Assembly (NCBI GenBank): GCA_014381035.1
Contig: JACMIS010000775.1
Coordinates: forward strand, 1 to 16,787
Length of the DNA stretch: 16,787 nucleotides
Origin: Armatimonadota bacterium
GTDB taxonomy: Bacteria; Armatimonadota; Armatimonadia; Armatimonadales; Armatimonadaceae
Direction: 5' to 3'
Part shown: positions 5,983-13,654 of the stretch, piece by piece
Position numbering within the stretch: the stretch's first letter is position 1
How the letters are laid out: every line of letters begins with the position of its first letter
Notes under the pieces: model-generated
Told to the model about the DNA's origin: nothing
What the model saw: the letters and a program-made list of their open reading frames with translations, nothing else
Databases searched by the model: none
Program-made: the position numbers and the translations under genes

Positions 5983-6378
5983 ATGAGCACCCGTAAAGCA
6001 ATCTTTCCCGCCCATCCACACGCCCTCTACGCCCAGCACGGCTATTCGCCCGCCATCCAGTCCGGCGACCTGCTCTTCGTCTCCGGCATGGTCGGTGCCC
6101 GCGAGGACGGCACGCCCGAGCCCGACCTCGACGCCCAGGTTCGGCTCGCCTTTGGCAATCTGAAGGCGGTGCTCGAAGCAGCTGGCTGCACGTTCGACGA
6201 CGTGATTGACGTCACCATGTTTCTCGTCGATCCCGAAGCAAGTGCCGGCCCGATGATCGAGGCCATGAAGGATGCTTTTCCTCGTGAGCCACGGACCAAC
6301 GTGACGGCCGTCGGAGTGAACTGGCTGGCCGGCTTCCAATTCGAGATCAAGGTCATCGCCCGCATCCCGCAGAAGTAG
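5983..6378 (+). CDS. YjgH-like RidA/YER057c family protein
   Basis: Small cytoplasmic protein of 131 residues, the full family length. RidA proteins are trimers that hydrolyse reactive enamines and imines; the role of the YjgH branch is unclear. It resembles my memory of E. coli YjgH closely: SGDLLFVSGMVG, EDGTPEPDLDAQVRLAF, AAGCTFDDVIDVT and the ending WLAGFQFEIKVIARIP. The segment TNVTAVGVNWL is two residues longer than RidA between the active-site region and the EI-x-x-IA strand. The usual catalytic-Arg region reads EPRTNVTAVGV, so canonical RidA deaminase activity is uncertain. It has its own promoter and only a weak GGA before the ATG. It is the only intact gene in the inserted segment and looks proteobacterial, which suggests transfer. 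Confidence 0.9.
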   Translation: MSTRKAIFPAHPHALYAQHGYSPAIQSGDLLFVSGMVGAREDGTPEPDLDAQVRLAFGNLKAVLEAAGCTFDDVIDVTMFLVDPEASAGPMIEAMKDAFPREPRTNVTAVGVNWLAGFQFEIKVIARIPQK

Positions 6379-6410
6379 CATCGTTCGAGCCGGGCAAGTA
6401 CGAATAGCCC

Positions 6411-6539
6411 ACCGCTCCTGCCTCGCGAATGGTATCCCCTCCCTCGTCGAAGCCTGCCCGCATCGTCCCGGCGGAGCTCGGCGACGACGCGGGAATCCTC
6501 GGCGGCGTATCGCTCATTTTAGACGCGATTGACGGCTAA
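6411..6539 (+). pseudogene. Duplicated 3' end of the ROK kinase gene
   Basis: Copy of the last 124 bp of the kinase gene plus flank, ending at TAA (6537-6539). One extra G near 6461 relative to the full gene shifts the frame, and there is no upstream kinase sequence, only about 30 bp after the yjgH-like stop. 75 bp (6461/6462-6536) are identical to the intact gene, including third codon positions, whereas both sides differ by about a quarter. Confidence 0.9.
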
Positions 6540-6547
6540 GAATTCTG

Positions 6548-6573
6548 TGAGCCGGGGGCGTTTCCCCGGCTCA
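6548..6573. terminator. Convergent hairpin between ROK remnant and vapC remnant B
   Basis: TGAGCCGGGG (6548-6557) pairs with CCCCGGCTCA (6564-6573) around a 6-nt loop. Its sequence differs from the copy-A hairpin at several paired positions, yet the stem is kept, which points to selection for the structure before or after duplication. No T tract. Confidence 0.55.
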
Positions 6574-6804
6574 TGCGGTCCAATCGAGTATTGTCAGTCC
6601 GGGTATCTTACCAAAATCTCTGGAATTGCGGGTTAATATCGTTGCACCGTTTGCCAGCGCGGTTGCCGCGATCTTCAAGTCTTTCGTGCCGATTCTAACC
6701 CATTGTTTGCGTAACGACACGAACAGCAGCGCAGATTGCGTACTGTGCTGCCAGATCGCAAGCTTCGTGTAGAAGCGGAATGTGTTGTTCAATTGAGAGT
6801 ATTC
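6571..6804 (-). pseudogene. VapC-type PIN-domain toxin, C-terminal remnant B
   Basis: About 77 codons in frame on the minus strand, ending at TGA (6571-6573). The reading EYSQLNNTFRFYTKLAIW, then SALLFVSLRKQWVRIGTKDL, ANGATILTRNSRDFGKIPGL and LDW follows the C-terminal half of VapC toxins. A stop at 6805-6807 precedes it and the radical-SAM gene ends at 6820, so the N-terminal half with the first acidic residues is missing and no start codon fits. Longer than remnant A, which breaks at the equivalent of 6724. No VapB gene is seen. Probably inert, unless the short form is translated from TTG at 6792. Confidence 0.78.
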
Positions 6805-6819
6805 TTACACCTCATAATA

Positions 6820-8212
<1,393 letters not shown>

Positions 8213-8223
<11 letters not shown>

Positions 8224-10291
8224 CCGGACCATCGCCGCCGGTGTCCACACGGACGTTCTCCACCTTGCCGCGAAAAGAGTTGGGAGCAGAGTAATCTCCC
8301 ACCGGACTGAGGGTGTCTTCGCCAATGCTCAGCCCGTCTTTCGGTTGCGCCGTGATCATTCCCGAAGCCTTGCCCCGTGCAACAACCTTCCTGTCGACCG
8401 CGAGCGTCATTGCGCCATCTTTCGCGAGACGCGCTTCCAGGGAAAACCGTCCCGTCGTCACCTTTGTTGCCGCAATCGCGTAGAGTTTTCCGTTTTCCCG
8501 AACGCTGAAAATCGGCACTCCCGCTTTGAGATGAAGCGCGTATCCCCGTTGATTGCCCCCCTGCGCCAGAATAACACCCGTACTGTCTTCCGTGGTCGGC
8601 AGGACATCGCAACGTATCGTCAGCGGGCGGTTCGCTATCTCGGGAGTCGGTCTGGGAATGACATTGCAACGCACTGCCCAGGAATCCCACGCCGCGCTCA
8701 TCTTGCGGACGCGCCCCGGCTCACGTGCGGCGAGATTCACCATTTCAGCGGGGTCTTTGGGAAGATGGTACAGTTCCCACGGCTTACCGCTCCGTGCTAC
8801 CAGCTTCCAATCGCCCTCGCGCACCATGCGATTCCCCTCGTGTTCGACGCACAAAACACGGGGTTTGATAGATTTGCCACGGAAAGCAGGTACCAAGCTC
8901 TCCCCTTCGGTGGGTAGAATCGAGACGCCATTGCGCTCTTCAGGATAACGCGCACCGCAGAGTTCCACCAACGTCGGCATGAAATCGGTGATGTGACCCG
9001 GATCCGTCGCAAAGGCACCGGCTTTCGTCTTCAGTCCGTAGGGCCAGTGGACGATCATCGGCGTACGGATGCCGCCTTCCTCCGCATAGTGCTTGAACAA
9101 CCGCCAGGGGGTATTGCTTGCATTCGCCCAACCGCTCCCGTAACTGATGTAGCTGTCCGGACCACCCGCGCGTTTCAAACCCTCCCCGGTGTGAAGAACG
9201 TTTTTCGGAGAGTCGAGTTGATCGAAGCCGTAGGGGTCCCATTCCGCACAAGCACCGTTATCGCTCAGAAAAAGGATGATAGTGTTATCCCACTCGCCCG
9301 TCTTCTTGAGTTGCGCCATGACGCGCCCGATGTTCTGGTCCATAATGTCCGTCGCGGCGGCGTATATAGCCATCCGGCGTGCCAGATCATCGCGTCGGTC
9401 GGCGGGCAGGCTGTCCCAAGCGGGAATTTCTTTATCCGCCCAGCCGGTCTGGCGGTTGATAAAGTTGGCGGGCACGACGTCGCGCGGGGGGAGTTCGAGG
9501 TCGGTAGGCACTAACCCGAGCCGCTTCTGGCGGGCGAGCCGATCCGCGCGGATCGCGTCCCAGCCCTTTGTCTGGTAAAGGGTTTCGTACTTCTGGATGG
9601 CAACTTCGGGGGCATGAAGGGGGAAGTGCGGGGCGTTGAAAGACAGGTACAGGAACCATGGTTTATTCGACTTCCGCCCCTCCTCCAGAAAGTCCAGAGC
9701 ATAGTCGCCGAAAGCATTGGTCGAATAGAATTCACCCTTCGCATAGGTCCGTTTGGGGCGACCGGCAGGCAACCGTGTTTGATACGGCTCCTCCTCCCAG
9801 TACGTGTTGAAGCCGCCCAGCATCCCGTAGAACTCGTCGAAGCCGCGCATTATCGGCGTACTCTCACCGGTCAGGTGCCACTTCCCCACCATATAGGTGC
9901 GATACCCCGCCCCCCCGAGTACTTCCGGGAGTGTGACACACCGGTCGTTGAGCGGCGAGTCGAGAACGGGTACGCCGACCTGGTGCGGCTGAAGTCCGGT
10001 CAGGATTCCGGCACGCGAGGGGCTGCATCGGGCGGAGTTATAGAACTGCGTAAATCGCAACCCGTCGTGCGCCAGAGCGTCCAGATTCGGCGTCCGAATC
10101 TCGCCGCCATAACACCCGAGGTCGGACCAGCCCACATCGTCGGCAAGAATAAGGAGGACATTCGGACGCACCGCCCGCTTTGTTTCTGTAGGCGGTGCCC
10201 CGGTTACCCAGCCTGTGGAATGCATTCCCAAGACTCCTGTGGATGCGATAGCCGAATGGATAAAGTGACGCCTGTTCGAGGGGTAGTTCAT
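8213..10291 (-). CDS. Secreted Cys-type arylsulfatase with C-terminal beta-sandwich domain
   Basis: Type I sulfatase, 692 residues, hydrolysing a sulfate ester outside the cytoplasm. Seen: NRRHFIHSAIAS (6-17), a short twin-arginine-like or Sec signal; metal ligands in LADDVGWSDLG (Asp51, Asp52); CSPSR (Cys89, the residue converted to formylglycine); GKWHL (Lys137, His139); SDNGA (Asp344, Asn345). The core ends near 540, and the last 150 residues look like a LamG/concanavalin-type beta sandwich, common behind such sulfatases and possibly carbohydrate-binding. ATG at 10291 is chosen over an in-frame TTG at 10318. The 3' end overlaps the maturase start, so the pair is probably translated together. 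It lies 94 bp after the upstream membrane-protein gene. Natural substrate unknown; a sulfated polysaccharide is a guess. Confidence 0.95.
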
Positions 10292-10385
10292 AAAGCCTGG
10301 TGCCACCTTCGGAAGCAAACTTACACTATCTGCATACCTCGAAGGCGACGATAACTGCCGTTACGACTCTATTCTACCCGAACGG

Positions 10386-11771
10386 TCAATACCCGTACCA
10401 CCCGGCGACCATATCACCTTTGCTATCCAACACCACGTTCCGGTCGGGCTTGCCCTTGGGACTTTTTACCTCGATCCCTTTGCCGTTATCATCGGTGCCA
10501 TCCGGTCCGATACTGTAGAGAAGATATTTCCCGGTCGGCAATACCTGATAATGGAGCGGCGCGCCGGGAAAATCGAACGGATCGTCGGGAATGCCCGGCA
10601 GGAGTTTGGCAACGACCAACTCCGAAAGATTGGTCGGGTATTTGCCGGTTCGGGCTTTGTGGATGCGGAGGGCAAGCGCGGTCCGTAGCAACGCATCCCC
10701 GGTCTCGGAATAAACATATCGGAGACGCGCTTTCTGCACCGGTGGCACGACAAGGCGGGAGTATAGTTCCTTGGGCTCTGGCAGCTCGTCGTTGCCCTTG
10801 ATATACGGTTCCTTACTTTGCGCGATGATTTTATCCATATGTGCGCCGAGCGTGTCGGTGACATACTTGCGCGGCACGACATTTCGGTAGATTCCGAACG
10901 CTTTCCGCGCTTTCCGGTCGTCCTCGGTCAACTCATCATCCTTGCCACTTCCGGTTATGATTGAGTTCGGGTCTTTCATTCCCTCGACGGCGATGTTCAG
11001 CACCGTGTACTTTTCTTCCTCCAGTGTCACATGGTACGGTATATGCTCGGCTTGTAACGCCTGGAGGCGGGTCAGGCAATGCAACGCCGTATCGGTGTCC
11101 ATCCGCTCCAGATGATTCCAGATCGCCCGGCGGCTGATCGCCTCGCACGCGATGCCGACTAAGCGTCCGATGAGAAACGTCCGGTTGGGCACGCGCCTTC
11201 CGATGGTCAGGGCGTCCAGATAGTAATCCGCCGCTTCCTTTTGCTTCCCCTCCTCGAACGCAACATTCCCGGCGAGAACCAGCACCCGCGCCATGTGACG
11301 GAACTTCGCATAATAGACGAATTCATCGTTCAGGGAGTTGGAACGGTTTTCTTCCAGATAGGGTACCGCGAGTGCTTGTCGGGTAGCGAGTATCGCCACA
11401 CGGTTCCCCGCGATCAATTTTCGCTTCTGGTCGGGAGTCCATTTTTTCTTCGGGGAGGTCGCGATGGCATCGGCGACATCGTCTTTGCGGAACGGTTTGT
11501 CGGTCGCCGCTTTCAAAAGATCGAACCCGTTTTTCTTGGGTGCGGGGGGACGCACCGGGGCAACCACTTGCGGTGATGTTGCCAGTGCTCCGATGTAGAC
11601 CGCGAGAATCACCACAAACACCGCCGCGAAACTACCCAAAACCGCAAAAACGACCTTTGTCGCTTTCGAGAACGACGGTCGCTGTGGTGACGGTGCGGGG
11701 ACGGGTTGGGGGACGATAGGAGCCGGGACAGGCGGTTTCGACCAACTGTTTTGCGACGGGAATTCGTTCAT
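10386..11771 (-). CDS. Single-pass membrane protein with GspG-like C-terminal segment, paralog 1
   Basis: I do not recognise a named family. 461 residues from ATG 11771 (a TTG at 11777 would add two). Seen: a cytoplasmic Pro-rich tail with QNSWSKPPVP (7-16), one hydrophobic segment (about 39-65), a conserved post-membrane block RPPAPKKNGFDLLKAA then RKDDVADAIA and PKKKWTPDQKRKL, a helical middle (about 125-240) with TPR-like EEGKQKEAADYYLDAL, and a C-terminus ALALRIHKARTGKYPTNLSEL ... DPFDFPGAPLHY ... YLLYSIGPDGTDDNGKG that strongly recalls the end of major pseudopilins (GspG). There is no N-terminal prepilin cleavage motif, so it is not itself a pilin. Tandem paralog of the gene at 12216. 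Function unknown; an extracytoplasmic role is likely from topology. Confidence 0.85.
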   Translation of the reverse strand: MNEFPSQNSWSKPPVPAPIVPQPVPAPSPQRPSFSKATKVVFAVLGSFAAVFVVILAVYIGALATSPQVVAPVRPPAPKKNGFDLLKAATDKPFRKDDVADAIATSPKKKWTPDQKRKLIAGNRVAILATRQALAVPYLEENRSNSLNDEFVYYAKFRHMARVLVLAGNVAFEEGKQKEAADYYLDALTIGRRVPNRTFLIGRLVGIACEAISRRAIWNHLERMDTDTALHCLTRLQALQAEHIPYHVTLEEEKYTVLNIAVEGMKDPNSIITGSGKDDELTEDDRKARKAFGIYRNVVPRKYVTDTLGAHMDKIIAQSKEPYIKGNDELPEPKELYSRLVVPPVQKARLRYVYSETGDALLRTALALRIHKARTGKYPTNLSELVVAKLLPGIPDDPFDFPGAPLHYQVLPTGKYLLYSIGPDGTDDNGKGIEVKSPKGKPDRNVVLDSKGDMVAGWYGY

Positions 11772-11859
11772 GCCCAATAAGACGGAGAGAGAATGTATTT
11801 AGTTGCGGTATCGGGCAGAAAGAGTCGTATAGGGGACAATAGCGTTGCGTGTGATCGAG

Positions 11860-11887
11860 TTCCCGTCTCCCTGGCAGGAGACGGGAA
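11860..11887 (-). terminator. Hairpin after the small lipoprotein gene
   Basis: Perfect 11-bp stem (11860-11870 with 11877-11887, arm TTCCCGTCTCC) and a 6-nt loop, starting 11 nt after the lipoprotein stop. No T tract follows, as with the other hairpins in this window. Confidence 0.65.
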
Positions 11888-11898
11888 TCAACAGGCTC

Positions 11899-12033
11899 TT
11901 AAGGAGCGGTAGACGCGGCGGCTGCCGGAGATGCTTCATCAGTCGGGGTTTCGTTGCACCCCGTCGTAATCAGAGCGAATGTCAAGGCGGACAGCAGAAC
12001 CGACAGTAAAAGACGCAGTTTGATATTCTTCAT
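11899..12033 (-). CDS. Very small lipoprotein
   Basis: 44 residues from ATG 12033. A strong GGAGG lies about 10 nt upstream, which picks this start over longer in-frame readings. Seen: a signal peptide with Lys/Arg start (MKNIKLRLLL), a hydrophobic core and the lipobox ITTGC, with Cys predicted at residue 26. The mature part is only about 19 residues, CNETPTDEASPAAAASTAP, acidic and Ala/Pro/Ser-rich. It resembles entericidin-like or other tiny cell-envelope lipoproteins, but no family can be named. It stands alone between the two paralogous membrane-protein genes and has its own hairpin, so it is probably a separate short transcript. The upstream region to 12215 contains no clear -35/-10 pair. 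Confidence 0.75.
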   Translation of the reverse strand: MKNIKLRLLLSVLLSALTFALITTGCNETPTDEASPAAAASTAP

Positions 12034-12215
12034 GGCAGGTTTCCTCCGGGTATTATCGCGGCGTGACGAATGATATGTTTTTTGCACGCCACACCCCGGT
12101 TATTCCCACCGCATGTTAACAAACCATTAACGGAAGATTAAATTTCAACCTCGTCCCAACGGAGCGTCATTGTTTCCCGCCAGAGACGACGCGACCTGCG
12201 CCCGCCGATTCAATT

Positions 12216-13592
12216 TCAATATGTGTACCAACCAGCAACCATGTCCCCTTTGACCGCCACATCCACCGTGCGCACGGTCTTACCCGCATCGTTTTTACCT
12301 TCGATGCCTTTCCCCTTGTCGTCTACGCTGTCCGGGCCGATGCTGTATAGCAGATATTTCTCGGAAGATAGTAACCGGTATCGGAGCGGTTTTCCCGGTA
12401 GTGCGAACGGGTCATCGGGAACAGCAGGGAGGATTTTCGCGGTGACCAGAATGGGCAGGTTGGCGGGATACGCACCGGTTCGCAGACGGTAGATGCGCAG
12501 GGCAAGCGCGGTTCGCAAAAGGGCATCTCCCGCTTCGTTGCCGACGAACTTAGCCCGAGCGTCTGTGTAAACAGGGACGAGGCTTGCTGCCAGAGTTTCT
12601 TTCGGTAACGGGGGAGCCGTCTTGCTGATCGGATACGGCCGCTTCGCTTGTGCAATCAGTTGATCCATGTACTCACGTAGCGCATCCAGGACCACACGTC
12701 TCGGCACGATCTTTGTGTACAGAAATACGTTCCCATAAGTCTCATCCTGCCTATCCTCCGATTCGTCGGGGTCGGTCAGGAGTTCCGGATGCTCGTAACT
12801 TTCGACTATCGTATGCTGTGCGGTGTAAGATTCTTCTTCAAGGGTAGCCGCGAACGGCAACAGTTCCGCCTGCAGAGCGTTCAAGCGATGAAGACAGTGC
12901 GTGGCAGTTTCGGCATCCATTTGGTCCACATGATCCCAAAGGGGGCGTCGCCCGATAGCCTCACAAGCCAGACCGACCAGTGCGCCTATCAAAATCGTCC
13001 GGTGCGGAAGTCGCCGCCCCACCGTCACGGCATTCAAATATTCGTCCGCAGCATCACGGCGATCCCCGCCGGCCCACGCAACGTTCCCTGAAAGCATGAA
13101 CAGGCGGGCGAGGTTACGGAAATCGGCGTAATGTGGGAACGGAATGGTTGCGGAAACGTAACGGTTCACTTCGGTATAAGGAAGCCGCAATGCAGAACGG
13201 GCGGCACCAAGTGCCGCGCTGTTTGCACGAACCAGGTCTCTTTTCTGCTCCAGAGTCCATTTCTTTTTCGGAGTTCGGGCGATGGCATCACCCACATCGT
13301 CCTTACGTACCGCTTTTTTGCCCGCCATTTTCAGAGATTCAAATCCGTTTGGATTGGGAGCCGGGGGGCGCGACGGAATAGCGATGTTCGGAGAAGCGGT
13401 ATAAATCGAGACCACCCATGCTATCCCACTGGTAACGAGGAGGGCGAGAAAGCCCAAAATGATGGTGCCAGCGTTTCGACGCCGTTTGGGTGACGGGGTC
13501 GGGTCGGCAGTCTGCATTACAGGCGGTTGTCGGGGCACAGGCGGAGTTGCAGGGTTCGACCAACTGTTTTGCGAGGCGGGCGTTTGGGACAT
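12216..13592 (-). CDS. Single-pass membrane protein with GspG-like C-terminal segment, paralog 2
   Basis: 458 residues, aligned with the gene at 10386 along its whole length. Shared landmarks: QNSWSNP near the start, a Pro-rich tail ending in KRRRN (36-40), a membrane segment (about 41-65), RPPAPNPNGFESLK, RKDDVGDAIARTPKKKWT, DAADEYLNAVTVGRR, LVGLACEAIGRRPLWDH, GDALLRTALALRIYRLRTGAYP, YLLYSIGPDSVDDKGKG and the identical ending GDMVAGWY-x-Y. The middle (about 250-330) is the least conserved. ATG 13592 is preferred to ATG 13613 because the latter lies inside the valS hairpin. Divergence indicates an old duplication. Family and function unknown; the GspG-like end suggests a link to secretion or pseudopilus-type folds, by inference only. 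Confidence 0.85.
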   Translation of the reverse strand: MSQTPASQNSWSNPATPPVPRQPPVMQTADPTPSPKRRRNAGTIILGFLALLVTSGIAWVVSIYTASPNIAIPSRPPAPNPNGFESLKMAGKKAVRKDDVGDAIARTPKKKWTLEQKRDLVRANSAALGAARSALRLPYTEVNRYVSATIPFPHYADFRNLARLFMLSGNVAWAGGDRRDAADEYLNAVTVGRRLPHRTILIGALVGLACEAIGRRPLWDHVDQMDAETATHCLHRLNALQAELLPFAATLEEESYTAQHTIVESYEHPELLTDPDESEDRQDETYGNVFLYTKIVPRRVVLDALREYMDQLIAQAKRPYPISKTAPPLPKETLAASLVPVYTDARAKFVGNEAGDALLRTALALRIYRLRTGAYPANLPILVTAKILPAVPDDPFALPGKPLRYRLLSSEKYLLYSIGPDSVDDKGKGIEGKNDAGKTVRTVDVAVKGDMVAGWYTY

Positions 13593-13598
13593 GGGAAT

Positions 13599-13633
13599 TT
13601 CCGGCACGGGCATAGTATACGCCCGTGCCGGAA
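13599..13633 (-). terminator. Hairpin after valS
   Basis: Perfect 13-bp inverted repeat (13599-13611 with 13621-13633, arm TTCCGGCACGGGC) with a 9-nt loop, 21 nt after the valS stop and 6 nt before the ATG of the next gene. A strong stem with no T tract. It would also shield an upstream in-frame ATG of the next gene. Confidence 0.65.
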
Positions 13634-13654
13634 GATGTGCATGGAGAAGCGGGA

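Larger units (their letters stand above)
6411..6724. repeat. Direct repeat copy B (ROK 3' end + hairpin + vapC 3' end)
   Basis: Partner of copy A at 5162-5474, in the same orientation, offset by 1249-1250 bp. Detectable homology ends at 6724, although the vapC reading itself continues further in this copy. The two copies bracket the Rep remnant and the yjgH-like gene. Confidence 0.85.

Noticed and set aside
8224..8325. N-terminal extension of the sulfatase maturase
   Set aside because: The extra 34 residues lie within the sulfatase C-terminal domain coding sequence and have no counterpart in the family, whose members start about 20 residues before the KPIGP motif.
13593..13613. Upstream ATG giving seven more residues in membrane paralog 2
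   Set aside because: The codon lies in the valS hairpin, and paralog 1 supports a start close to the QNSWS motif.
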